From Candidatus Poribacteria bacterium (GTDB lineage Bacteria > Poribacteria > WGA-4E > WGA-3G): a stretch of DNA of 64,000 nucleotides. The translations under genes and the position numbers were made by a program. Shown here piece after piece: positions 8,983 to 17,166 of this stretch. Location: contig JAPPCZ010000110.1 in assembly GCA_028824685.1 (NCBI GenBank), positions 20,405-84,404 on the forward strand, read 5' to 3'. The notes under the pieces were generated by a model. It saw only the letters and a list, made by a program, of their open reading frames with translations, was not told the origin of the DNA and did no database searches. Each line of letters opens with the position of its first letter. Position 1 is the first letter of the stretch.

Positions 8983-9579
8983 TTATAGTAAACACTGGCG
9001 GACGACATCTCGGTAGGTTTCTAATCCCACAGTCTCTAAATCTTTCACCTTTGCCAAATCGTCCCATTGTCGTAAAGTGAGCGCATCCTGATAATGCGGA
9101 ATCTGTTCAAATACCTTCCGCTCCTCGTCTGACAGCACACCACCTTGAACCTTGAGACTTCTTTTTGATGCTTCAGATAGTCCGTCATAATAAGCGTCAT
9201 CGGTTGTACACAAATACCTTTTTGCAGGAACATGCAGGCGGATCGGTGTTGTGACAGCGTCAGGGAAAAACGGTTCCAGATATTGTGCGCCAATCTCTTC
9301 ATGATTTAAGTCTGTGTCTAAAAAGGCAACATCGGCATTATGTTCATCTAAGATAATATGTCCGATGTCGTGGAGTAGTGCGCTTGTAATCAGCATAGGA
9401 CTTGCATTGTTCTGCTTTGCAAGCGCAGCACATTGAAGAGCATGTTCAAGTTGTGTGACGACCTCATCATAAAATGACTGTCCACGTTTCTCCATGTAGT
9501 TGAATAGTGCCTCAACTTTGTGTTGTGGAGTAGTGTCGCTCATTTCTTGGGCAAGGCTTGGATCAACATAATTATTCAT
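8983..9579 (-). CDS. HD-domain phosphonate oxygenase, PhnZ/TmpB-like
   Basis: 198 residues. Metal-binding positions of the mixed-valent di-iron HD oxygenases are all present: QLEHALQ (His about 45), ALLHDIGH (His-Asp about 70), NHEEIGAQYL, RLHVPAKRYLC and the late Asp in RQWDDLAKV. This full pattern is that of the phosphonate-degradation-associated HD family that includes PhnZ and TmpB, which oxidatively cleave the C-P bond of hydroxylated aminoethyl- or trimethylaminoethyl-phosphonate. The start overlaps the end of the 2-oxoglutarate dioxygenase gene by 8 bases, the standard PhnY-PhnZ order. Cytoplasmic. Which phosphonate is used cannot be told from sequence alone. Confidence 0.85.
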   Translation of the reverse strand: MNNYVDPSLAQEMSDTTPQHKVEALFNYMEKRGQSFYDEVVTQLEHALQCAALAKQNNASPMLITSALLHDIGHIILDEHNADVAFLDTDLNHEEIGAQYLEPFFPDAVTTPIRLHVPAKRYLCTTDDAYYDGLSEASKRSLKVQGGVLSDEERKVFEQIPHYQDALTLRQWDDLAKVKDLETVGLETYRDVVRQCLL

Positions 9580-10354
9580 GATTTACAGATTTTCCTTGAA
9601 AATGTGCTATTTTACTAATTTGTTTGTCTCGTTTGGAATCGTCTTCTGCGTACTGTGCAAAGGCTTGCCGTTTGTCAGCATAATACTGTTCACGCCAATC
9701 GCCTTGCGACTTTGCGTTATAGGTAAGATAGATAATTCTTCTGGGTTCATTTGAACGGTTAGCGGGACTCTTGTGTGGAATGTAAGAACCAAAAAGCAGG
9801 ATGTCACCGGGGACTGTTGGGGCAGCGACCCACTCCATCGTTGAGGCGGTTTTGGGAGCAATACAACCTTTCTCGTCAAGTGCGATGAAACCTTCCAGAT
9901 GTCTGCCCGGTGCGAAATAGAGGCATCCGCTTTCTGGAGTTGCTGAGTCCACTGAAATTAGACAAGTGATATGATAATCAATGAACTCATAGGCAGGTGC
10001 GTCTTGATGGGCAGCATAACCGCCTCCACCGGGATACTTGTAGTTGATTTTCTCTTTATAAAGAACAGCCGGTTCAGCCATCAAATCAGAAACAACATCC
10101 AAAACTTTACCGCTGGTCACGGTGGATCTCATGTCAGGATGGTACGGCACAAAATTTTCCGATCGAGAGAGTCGCGCGCCGTTTGGTGTTGATTCGTAGT
10201 GATGCATCCATTTGTCATCTGTCGGTTCCCAAGATGAGATTTCAGAGACCCAAGTTTGTAGGTCTTGAATCTCTTGAGGAGAAAAGAAACCAGAAATTTT
10301 TAGATAACCGTTGTTTTCCCAGTTTCGGTGAAGTGCAGAATTGAGGTAAGCCAT
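9572..10354 (-). CDS. PhyH-family 2-oxoglutarate dioxygenase, PhnY/TmpA-like
   Basis: 260 residues from the ATG at 10352-10354 (GGATGGGATT upstream; an ATG four codons earlier lacks a ribosome site). Phytanoyl-CoA dioxygenase fold with iron ligands in AAHQDAPAY (His-x-Asp) and SYIPHKSPANRS (distal His), followed by the 2OG-binding Arg. The motif KEKINYKYPGGGGYAAHQD is characteristic of the branch that hydroxylates aminophosphonates. It overlaps the HD oxygenase gene by 8 bases; together they would hydroxylate and then oxidatively cleave an aminoalkylphosphonate to release phosphate. The pair call rests on both members. Confidence 0.82.
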   Translation of the reverse strand: MAYLNSALHRNWENNGYLKISGFFSPQEIQDLQTWVSEISSWEPTDDKWMHHYESTPNGARLSRSENFVPYHPDMRSTVTSGKVLDVVSDLMAEPAVLYKEKINYKYPGGGGYAAHQDAPAYEFIDYHITCLISVDSATPESGCLYFAPGRHLEGFIALDEKGCIAPKTASTMEWVAAPTVPGDILLFGSYIPHKSPANRSNEPRRIIYLTYNAKSQGDWREQYYADKRQAFAQYAEDDSKRDKQISKIAHFQGKSVNHE

Positions 10355-10433
10355 AATCCCATCCATAAAATAACATTCTTATGTTTTAATATAACGTGTA
10401 TGAGGTTATTTGTCAAATTTCACAAGTATTTGG

Positions 10434-10643
10434 CAGGATTATTCAGTTTTCCATATTTCTGAGGCATTTTATCACATACGTTAATGATTTGATTTTATCG
10501 TAGGTCGGGCAGAGCGAAGCGAAACCCGACAATCTTAGTGTGACAGTGCGATCATGTCGGGTTTCGCTTCGCTCTACCCGACCTACAATATAAACTCTCA
10601 GTAAAACCTATTAACCAATTATTCTTAAAACTGAATAACCCTA
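10434..10643. mobile_element. MITE-like element, family A copy 2
   Basis: About 210 bp. Ends CAGGATTATTCAGTTTT (10434-10450) and the complement of TAGGGTTATTCAGTTTT (10627-10643), closely matching the copy at 4027. AGTATTTGG (10425-10433) outside the left end is matched by AGTATTTTGG (10644-10653) on the right, a slightly decayed 9-bp duplication. The interior has the same paired GTAGGTCGGG hairpins (10500-10587). It fills most of the intergenic space between 10354 and 10676. Confidence 0.85.
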
Positions 10644-10675
10644 AGTATTTTGGAAGGCGGATTGAGACCTAATTT

Positions 10676-12424
10676 TTAATTTTCTGACGGCGGCATCACC
10701 CCAAACTCAAGTGCCTTCGTGGGGTCTGCGATTTCCATTCGAAAATCCCAATACCCATTATAATCTCCAGACAAAATCGACAAGGTGTTCCAGCCTTCTT
10801 TCAAAGGCAATTCAAAATGCGCCCACCAAGAATATAGATGTTTGCCAGGGATAGCTGCACCGGAAATCTCAACTCCATTGAGATAGATCCTACCGAGATT
10901 GCCTCCCCATCTGATCTGAGCAAAAACACTCCGAGTGTCTGGACTCTTGATATAGGACATTGCATAACTGTATGTCAATTCAGCGTTTCCAAATATATCC
11001 CTTAATTTTATATTATCCGATTCAGCTTTATGTTCTTGCCAAGAGATTTCACCTGCTTTACCTTGATAAGTTTTTTCAAGATTGAGTTTTGGCGCAGGTA
11101 TTTCAAGAAAACTTTGTGGGACGTCGTTTGAGTCAGTAGGCGCTTTTTGTATACCGAGGTCAAAAGGACCGAGAAGCATCCAATTTTTAAGGACGCGCAT
11201 GTGTTCTCTCGGAATAGGGTGAATCAACTGTCTACTGCTTAATAATTGTTCGCCACCGTATAACACGGAATATTTGTAGATAGGAAACGGGAGGTAGTTA
11301 TCCGATGCTACTGAAAGGGTAACAGATGTTTTTGTAGTTTGTCCCGGTTTAGCCTCAAAAGAGAGTTGATTTGGGGAAATCTGCCAGGCCTGATTTGGAT
11401 CGAAAACTATTTCTACTTTAAGTAGTTTTTCAAGCGTGTTTTCAAGTTTTACTTCAAGGTTTCCACGTGAAGAAGATTGATATCTGTTAAGGTTAAAATC
11501 CTGTTCAAATTTGAGTAGATTAGAAACTGTGTTTTTGAACGCTGCTGTTGAAAGGTCTGCAGGGTGGATGTTACCCGGTTCAATGATTGCGACATTGACT
11601 TCTTCGTCGTCTACAGTCACAAGGCTGTAGTGATCAAATGCGCCGTATTCCCGAACTGCCTGCGGTGTAAATCCACCACCAGTAGCACCGAGAACAAAGT
11701 ATCGACGGTCATTACGGGTATGAAGCGTCAATCTATGATAGTGTCCTGCGAAGACAGTATATGCGCGTTCACCAAGTGCCGCTTCTATTTCTTCCCAGCC
11801 AGAATGTTTCTGAAGCCACAAAGGTCTATGCAATAAGACAAACGTATGCCGTACGTCTTTATGTTGTGCCAATTGTGATTTCACATATTCAATCTGTTTC
11901 TCTCCAAACCAGTTTGTCCATTCGCCACTGTTTGTATGCCACTCCTCAGTGTTGAGCAATAGGAATAGGCAATTTTTGTATGTAAACGCCGAATAGGTGA
12001 GTCCGATGTGCTTCTCCCAGTAGTCATACATCACTCGGTTGGTAATATCATGGTTACCGGGCAATGGCAGAAACGGCACGATTAAATCAGATTGATGATC
12101 CCAAAATTCTTTCCATTCTGCTGCGAGTTGTTTTATGTCTGTTGTGTCTCCCTGTATTAAATCGCCAACCATGATGGCAAAATCAGGTTTCAAGATATTG
12201 ATTTCATCTATTGCGCGGTCAAACACTGGCCACTTATCTAACCCGCCGCCAGTTTTATCACCGATGATGGCGAAAGTGAACTTGTCTGGGTCGTCAGAAA
12301 AGGGACGTTCGACAATCGGCATTCGCTCTGGAAAATTGGGCTTTTGAGCAGTAATGGTAGGAATTATCGCAAAGCATAGAACAAGTATCACTGCGCTTTT
12401 CAATATGTGGTAGGAATTGGACAT
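10676..12424 (-). CDS. Secreted calcineurin-like metallophosphoesterase
   Basis: 582 residues from the ATG at 12422-12424 (AGGAGTATAAT upstream); the longer frame to 12541 has no ribosome site. Signal peptide through IIPTITAQ. Phosphoesterase domain, about residues 50-300: AIIGDKTGG, MVGDLIQGD, PLPGNHD, LLHRPLW and FAGHYHR, the ordered metal ligands of the calcineurin-like fold. The C-terminal half is beta-rich (residues about 330-575) and may be a carbohydrate-binding or NPCBM-like module. Periplasmic or surface. The first metal motif reads GDKTGG instead of GDxH, a variant seen in secreted members. Located 38 bases downstream of the PhyH operon and may be its last gene. Confidence 0.82.
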   Translation of the reverse strand: MSNSYHILKSAVILVLCFAIIPTITAQKPNFPERMPIVERPFSDDPDKFTFAIIGDKTGGGLDKWPVFDRAIDEINILKPDFAIMVGDLIQGDTTDIKQLAAEWKEFWDHQSDLIVPFLPLPGNHDITNRVMYDYWEKHIGLTYSAFTYKNCLFLLLNTEEWHTNSGEWTNWFGEKQIEYVKSQLAQHKDVRHTFVLLHRPLWLQKHSGWEEIEAALGERAYTVFAGHYHRLTLHTRNDRRYFVLGATGGGFTPQAVREYGAFDHYSLVTVDDEEVNVAIIEPGNIHPADLSTAAFKNTVSNLLKFEQDFNLNRYQSSSRGNLEVKLENTLEKLLKVEIVFDPNQAWQISPNQLSFEAKPGQTTKTSVTLSVASDNYLPFPIYKYSVLYGGEQLLSSRQLIHPIPREHMRVLKNWMLLGPFDLGIQKAPTDSNDVPQSFLEIPAPKLNLEKTYQGKAGEISWQEHKAESDNIKLRDIFGNAELTYSYAMSYIKSPDTRSVFAQIRWGGNLGRIYLNGVEISGAAIPGKHLYSWWAHFELPLKEGWNTLSILSGDYNGYWDFRMEIADPTKALEFGVMPPSEN

Positions 12425-12462
12425 ATTATACTCCTGATACCTATGAATATTATAACATAATT

Positions 12463-13320
12463 TTAATTGGATTCTGGGATCGGCAAAACGTCTTGATAGA
12501 CGGGTTCCATCTTTTCTGAGTATGTTCCACCCCGAACCCACATAACTGGACGCATATTCTTTGTGTGCTTTTTAGGGATACGTTCTGCATCTCCGCTAAT
12601 ATAATGTGCGACATTACAACGTCTAAATCGCAGACTGTGGTTGTCAGTGCTTTTATGAAGGAGTTGGTTGTTGAACCAAACGACTGCTCCAGGTGGCACT
12701 TCAACCGCAACGCCATCTTCGTCCTTAGCATCGCGTGCTATCTTAAACTCCGCTTGTTGTGAACCTTCAAGGTCCTCATGTGTAAGAATGCCGTATTTGT
12801 GGCTACCCGGGATAACGTATAAACACCCATTTTCTTTGTCTGCAGCATCAATAGCAGTCCACGTTCCGACTGTCATTTCGGTTTTATACTGATGGTTGAA
12901 ATACCATTTATCTTGATGCCATGGGAATCCTAAACCTATCTTTGGTGCTTTCCAAATATACAGATTGTTAAGACCCAACAAGTTTGGACCCAGTAGGTCA
13001 ACAATCGGATCCGTTAGACGTGAGTCACGTACACGAGCAAGGAATTCAGGAATATAACAACTTACATGATGGATTTTGTGTATGGCATTGATGCCCGATG
13101 CGTCAACTTTTCCGTCTCTAACTAATGCGTTTTGATTGATATTTTCTGTAGGGAAAAGTCGTTTTCCATCAACGATGTCATCAGCGATTTGCCGTAACGC
13201 ATCATTTTCTTTTTCTATGAAAACGCCATAACGGACAAAGTATCCGCTTTCTTCCCAAGATGATAATTCATCAGGTGTTATGGCGAATTGTCGTTTCGGT
13301 TGTGAAGTGCCTGTACTCAT
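12463..13320 (-). CDS. Phytanoyl-CoA dioxygenase family protein (PhyH copy 1)
   Basis: 285 residues. Fe(II)/2-oxoglutarate dioxygenase: FPWHQDKWYF carries His-x-Asp (about residue 140) and NNQLLHKSTDNHS the distal His, followed by the 2OG-binding Arg in RFRRCN. GCLYVIPGSHK is the family core. Its ATG overlaps the stop of PhyH copy 2 in an ATGA junction (13317-13320). It is closely similar along its whole length to 13317-14183 and 15951-16808, indicating local duplication. Substrate unknown; family members hydroxylate lipids, amino-acid derivatives, halogenated or phosphonate compounds. It ends 38 bases before the phosphoesterase gene. Confidence 0.9.
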   Translation of the reverse strand: MSTGTSQPKRQFAITPDELSSWEESGYFVRYGVFIEKENDALRQIADDIVDGKRLFPTENINQNALVRDGKVDASGINAIHKIHHVSCYIPEFLARVRDSRLTDPIVDLLGPNLLGLNNLYIWKAPKIGLGFPWHQDKWYFNHQYKTEMTVGTWTAIDAADKENGCLYVIPGSHKYGILTHEDLEGSQQAEFKIARDAKDEDGVAVEVPPGAVVWFNNQLLHKSTDNHSLRFRRCNVAHYISGDAERIPKKHTKNMRPVMWVRGGTYSEKMEPVYQDVLPIPESN

Positions 13321-14183
13321 TTATTCTCCTGTTCTTCGGGGATTGGTAAAGCATCGTGATAAACAGGTTCCATCTTTTTTGAGTAGGAATCACCTCGTAC
13401 CCATGAGACTGGACGGATATAGTTTCTGTTCTGACCTTGAACCCGTTCTGAATGTGCACAGATATAGTGTGCAACATTACATCTGCGGAAACGATCACTG
13501 TGGTTATCTGTGCTTTTATGTAGTAGTTGATTGTTAAAGAAAATGGTGCTACCAGATGGCACCTCAACGGCAACCCCATCCTCATCTCTTGCACCGAGTG
13601 CTTGTTTAAACTCGTTCTGTTGTGAACCTTCAAGTTCAACGTGTTCATGCACTTCATTTTTATGACTACCTGGTATAACGTATAGGCACCCATTACCTAT
13701 ATCTGCATCATCAATGGCAGTCCATGTTCCAACGGTTTTTGTAGTTATATATTGATGGTTAAAGTACCATTTATCCTGATGCCATGGGAAACCTAAACCG
13801 ATTCTTGGCGGCTTCCAAATATATAGGTTGTTGAGTCCGAGGATGTCTGGACCGATTAAGTCAACGATTGGATCAGTTAAACGAATGTCACGTGTTCGTG
13901 CAAGGAATTCATGTGAATGTTTATTAATATGATGAATACAGTGCATCGCATTGGAACCAGTTGCTTTTACCTTTCCATCTCTGACCAACGCGTTTTGGTG
14001 GATTTGCTTTGCGGGGAACCGACGTTTTCCTATGGCAATGTCATCGGCGACTTGTGCTAAAGAGTCGTTTTCTTCTTTTGTAAAAACGTCGTAACGGATA
14101 AAGTATCCGTTCTCATCCCAAGATGATCGTTCTTCAGGGGTCAGTCTAAACCTCCGTTCTTCGGTAGTTGTATTTGCGTTCAC
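13317..14183 (-). CDS. Phytanoyl-CoA dioxygenase family protein (PhyH copy 2)
   Basis: 288 residues starting at GTG (14181-14183) with GGAGAAT just upstream. Shows the same iron and 2OG motifs as copy 1 (FPWHQDKWYF; NNQLLHKSTDNHS; RFRRCN). Most changes against copies 1 and 3 lie at the N-terminus and in the 190-210 loop (ELEGSQQNEF). It is 21 bases downstream of the Stf0 sulfotransferase and overlaps copy 1 by 4 bases. All three copies keep a complete active site, so divergence in substrate rather than decay is likely. Confidence 0.9.
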   Translation of the reverse strand: MNANTTTEERRFRLTPEERSSWDENGYFIRYDVFTKEENDSLAQVADDIAIGKRRFPAKQIHQNALVRDGKVKATGSNAMHCIHHINKHSHEFLARTRDIRLTDPIVDLIGPDILGLNNLYIWKPPRIGLGFPWHQDKWYFNHQYITTKTVGTWTAIDDADIGNGCLYVIPGSHKNEVHEHVELEGSQQNEFKQALGARDEDGVAVEVPSGSTIFFNNQLLHKSTDNHSDRFRRCNVAHYICAHSERVQGQNRNYIRPVSWVRGDSYSKKMEPVYHDALPIPEEQENK

Positions 14184-14204
14184 TTATTCTCCCTATTGAT
14201 AAAT

Positions 14205-14861
14205 TCAAAAATGTAAAAATTTCCCTATTATCTCGTTGTAACATTCTTTATCGAAATCGGTGTCCTGACGAATAGCCCAAACTTTAGGTTCATTCGGCAT
14301 ATCGTCAATACTGAGAAAATCCAATACTTTCTTGAGAGTTTCTTTTTGCTGTGTTTCGGTTTCTAAATCTTTATACCAAATTGTTAGAGGACTAATCTGT
14401 TTTTTTTCGAAGTAATGTGCCCACGACATATCCTCTGCTGTCAATTTAAATGTATGGTGGACGATTTCGTCGTGTGCAATTTGGAGTTCATTGAGACCGT
14501 CATTTTTTTGAGTTTCGTCTGTTTCGTAAAAGCGATTACGTTTGATAGCCTTCAAAAGCGAGATGGCTTGTTTTATTTTATTTTCTCTGCGCAACCAGAT
14601 GCATTTTAACTTTTTAAAATCTACAAACTTTTCAACGATATGCTTTTTTCCATGCATCACTTGTATACCGCAAACTGCATTAGGTGAAGTGCTAACTGAT
14701 ACGTATTTTTGATATGTTGCTGGATCGGTTATATCCAAGCCTTTTAAACTTTCGTGTCCTTCATGGTATTCTCTTGGATACCCTGCTACATTGGATGAAA
14801 CCAATAAGTCACATAAAACGGTGCTGCGTGTGCGGGGTGTTGTACAGATGACGTAGTTCAT
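14205..14861 (-). CDS. Stf0-type PAPS-dependent sulfotransferase
   Basis: 218 residues. MNYVICTTPRTRSTVLCDLL at the N-terminus contains the 5'-phosphosulfate loop (TTPRTRST), and GYPREYHEG matches the acceptor-site segment of Stf0 (trehalose-2-sulfotransferase-like) enzymes. WLRRENKIKQAISL in the middle corresponds to the 3'-phosphate-binding helix. It transfers sulfate from PAPS to a sugar or glycolipid hydroxyl in the cytoplasm. It lies between the pectate lyase and PhyH copy 2 with gaps of 15 and 21 bases. The acceptor is unknown; a sulfated small molecule or glycan made or edited with the dioxygenases is an inference. Confidence 0.82.
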   Translation of the reverse strand: MNYVICTTPRTRSTVLCDLLVSSNVAGYPREYHEGHESLKGLDITDPATYQKYVSVSTSPNAVCGIQVMHGKKHIVEKFVDFKKLKCIWLRRENKIKQAISLLKAIKRNRFYETDETQKNDGLNELQIAHDEIVHHTFKLTAEDMSWAHYFEKKQISPLTIWYKDLETETQQKETLKKVLDFLSIDDMPNEPKVWAIRQDTDFDKECYNEIIGKFLHF

Positions 14862-14876
14862 TTATTTTCTTATCGG

Positions 14877-15923
14877 TTATTCCTTTGGGAACTTGTGCAT
14901 TTCTCTCCACTGCGGGTACGCATCCGTGAGGAGTTTGGCGGCCCAGTTCCCGTAGTAAGCGTATCCGGTGCGGCGTTCCTGCCCGATCTCAGAAAACGAG
15001 TAACGGACAACCGAGTCGCGGTCGAGAAAGATTGGTCGGTTGCTGCCAATCTCATAGAAACGCGCCCAGAGGGGACCCGCATTGGGATCCGCTACGATCC
15101 GTTTATCATCCTGTCCCTCTGCATCGGTGAACTTTTCTTGGCGGATACCGTTGATAGCCACGCTCCTGAACCACTCAACAGATCCTTCAACAGCGGCGAT
15201 GATTTCTGGCGAGGGTTCTTCAATTGACATCAGGAATCGCACGATGCCGACGCTTTCGGCACCAGAGAGAGACGGTGGTTCGTAGGAACGTGCCCACGCT
15301 GGTTCAAGCGTTTTCTCATCATGCTGTGCACACCAGGCTGTGAGCTTGCCATTCTGCTTAATTTGCGTGCGCAAGATGCAGTCAATGCCCTTGGTTACAG
15401 CAGCTTCAGCCTTAGTGCGGTACTCCGTTTTCAGGAACCGATAGTCGGAAGATTCAGAGACATCTCGGAGAAGTTCGAGAATGCGGACCATAGCATTGTC
15501 ATTGAACGTGATGTGACGATGGTAACCTTTGCTTAGCGGATAAAACTGTGGCCACCCGCCATTCGGGTATTGCGCTTCCAGGATATGAGAAAGACCTTTG
15601 AGAAATGCTTGTTGGTACCGCGTCTCGTTTGTTGCACGAAACGCACGGGCAAGAAACCGTAGTTCGCCAGTCGTCGCACTGTTGTCGAACGTGGCGTGCA
15701 GATCTTCAATTTTGCCATCAAACGGCTCAGACGCTGTGTCTCTATTTTTCGGCCAACCACCGTGCGGTGTCTGCCATGTGAGAACGTTGTCGGCAATACG
15801 CCGACCTTCCTCGCTCTGGAACCATTCAACAGATTGCTTCGCGTATCGGGAAGGAACGGTTGCGTCGGAAAATGACAAAAGCAAAAACAGCAATATATAG
15901 ATGGTCGTAAGTCGTAGTTTCAT
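14877..15923 (-). CDS. Pectate lyase, polysaccharide lyase family 10, secreted
   Basis: 348 residues; signal peptide MKLRLTTIYILLFLLLSFSD. Family 10 landmarks in order: TPHGGWPKNRD, FDNSATTGELRFLARAF, YPNGGWPQFYPL, FNDNAMVRILELL, PAWARSYEPPSLSGAESVGI (region of the catalytic Arg/Asp), GPLWARFYEIGSNRPIF and the terminal YAYYGNWAAKLL. It would cleave polygalacturonate or a related uronate polymer by beta-elimination in the periplasm or outside. The gene is visibly richer in G+C (long CG-rich runs, e.g. 15000-15130) than the AT-rich genes on both sides, suggesting a more recent acquisition into the operon. Confidence 0.9.
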   Translation of the reverse strand: MKLRLTTIYILLFLLLSFSDATVPSRYAKQSVEWFQSEEGRRIADNVLTWQTPHGGWPKNRDTASEPFDGKIEDLHATFDNSATTGELRFLARAFRATNETRYQQAFLKGLSHILEAQYPNGGWPQFYPLSKGYHRHITFNDNAMVRILELLRDVSESSDYRFLKTEYRTKAEAAVTKGIDCILRTQIKQNGKLTAWCAQHDEKTLEPAWARSYEPPSLSGAESVGIVRFLMSIEEPSPEIIAAVEGSVEWFRSVAINGIRQEKFTDAEGQDDKRIVADPNAGPLWARFYEIGSNRPIFLDRDSVVRYSFSEIGQERRTGYAYYGNWAAKLLTDAYPQWREMHKFPKE

Positions 15924-15950
15924 GATAGCACTCTTTCGTTAGTTAGTTCT

Positions 15951-16808
15951 CTAATCGGATTCTAAAATTGATATAACATCATGTTGAACTTCATCTGCCA
16001 TGCCAGCGTAGGTTTTACCACGAATCCACATGGGAGGTCGTTTTTTGTTTACAGCCTCAGGACGCGTCCATTCTGCTTTGGCACTGATATAATGTGCTAT
16101 GTTTGAACGTCGAAATCGTTCACTGTGGTTATCCGTGCTTTTATGAAGGACTTGGCTATTGAACCAGATGACCGCGCCAGCAGGGATTTCTACCGCGACA
16201 CCATCTTCATCGCGAGCACCTTCTGCTTGTTTAAACTCTCCTTGTTGTGAACCTTCAAGTTCTTTGTGTTCACGCACTCCCTGTTTATGGCTGCCGGGGA
16301 TGACATATAAACACCCGTTTTCTTTGTCTGCGTCATCAATTGCCGTCCATGTTGCAACTGTCGTTCCAGTTTTATACTGATGGTTAAAATACCATTTATC
16401 TTGATGCCACGGAAAGCCTAAACCGATTTTTGGCGGTTTCCAAATATAGAGGTTGTTGAGACCGAGGAGGTCTGGACCGAGTATGTCAACAGCAGGATCG
16501 GTGAGACGTGGATCACGTGTACGAGCAAGGAATTCTTTGCAATTGCAACTCACATATTGGATATTGTGCATCGCGTGGATGCCTTGTTCCTTGATTTTTC
16601 CGTCTCTGACTAAAGCGTTTTGAAAGATATGATAGTTTGGGAAGGGGCGTTTTCCGATGGCAATATCATCAGCAATTTGCGCTAAATCGTCATTTTCTTC
16701 TTTTGTAAAAACGTCGTAACGGACAAAATATCCATTTTCCTCCCAAGAGGATCGTTCTTCAGGAGTCAATCTAAATTTCCGTTCCTCTGATGTTGTATCT
16801 TTATTCAC
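15951..16808 (-). CDS. Phytanoyl-CoA dioxygenase family protein (PhyH copy 3)
   Basis: 285 residues, GTG start (16806-16808) preceded by CGGAGAA. Active-site motifs FPWHQDKWYF, NSQVLHKSTDNHS and RFRRSN are intact. It is the promoter-proximal gene of the 16808-12463 operon, with a 27-base gap to the pectate lyase. The N-terminal 45 residues (EERKFRLTPEERSSWEENG) are nearly identical to copy 2, pointing to a duplication later separated by insertion of the lyase and sulfotransferase genes. Confidence 0.9.
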   Translation of the reverse strand: MNKDTTSEERKFRLTPEERSSWEENGYFVRYDVFTKEENDDLAQIADDIAIGKRPFPNYHIFQNALVRDGKIKEQGIHAMHNIQYVSCNCKEFLARTRDPRLTDPAVDILGPDLLGLNNLYIWKPPKIGLGFPWHQDKWYFNHQYKTGTTVATWTAIDDADKENGCLYVIPGSHKQGVREHKELEGSQQGEFKQAEGARDEDGVAVEIPAGAVIWFNSQVLHKSTDNHSERFRRSNIAHYISAKAEWTRPEAVNKKRPPMWIRGKTYAGMADEVQHDVISILESD

Positions 16809-16852
16809 TTGTTCTCCGATTGTGTGTGACGAACTATAGATATTAGTTGATT

Positions 16853-17083
16853 CTATGCCTTCACTTGCAATAGTGATTTGGGTGTTGAGTAGCCTATCGG
16901 TTGATAAGACAAATTGGGAAGATTGGTATTTTGCTCTGCGTGTTCAATGGTCATTGATACCAGATTACCTGAAGCGTCCACATCAATGTAGATATTCTCA
17001 CTAATTTCCTTCGTTTCGACTACATCATGTGTTGAAAACTCAATCAATGCTGTGTCGGTGTCATGAAAATATGTGACTTTCAC
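16853..17083 (-). CDS. DUF2283 family small protein
   Basis: 76 residues beginning MKVTYFHDTDTALIEFS, then EISENIYIDVDASGNLVSMTIEHA, which is the full DUF2283 pattern (K-x-x-Y-x-x-x-x-D-x-x-x-I ... D-x-x-G-x-x-v-x-I-E-i). Function of the family is unknown; members are often found near toxin-antitoxin or PIN genes, but none is adjacent here. Lies alone between the PhyH operon and the DUF1326-like gene. Confidence 0.75.
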   Translation of the reverse strand: MKVTYFHDTDTALIEFSTHDVVETKEISENIYIDVDASGNLVSMTIEHAEQNTNLPNLSYQPIGYSTPKSLLQVKA

Positions 17084-17125
17084 TATTGATTCTCACGCTC
17101 ATGTCATGGGCAAGGCAAGTAATAG

Positions 17126-17157
17126 TGTCTGTAGTTACCACAAGGCAACTACAGACA
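17126..17157. repeat. Hairpin with GTAG/CTAC feet between two genes
   Basis: TGTCTGTAGTT (17126-17136) and its perfect complement (17147-17157) around a 10-base loop. No T-run follows on either strand, so a terminator is unlikely; it resembles the GTAG-footed palindromes elsewhere in the window. Confidence 0.6.
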
Positions 17158-17166
17158 GTCATGGTT

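Noticed and set aside
17126..17157. Rho-independent terminator after the DUF1326-like gene
   Set aside because: The stem is perfect but no T-run follows on either strand; better described as a GTAG-footed repeat.
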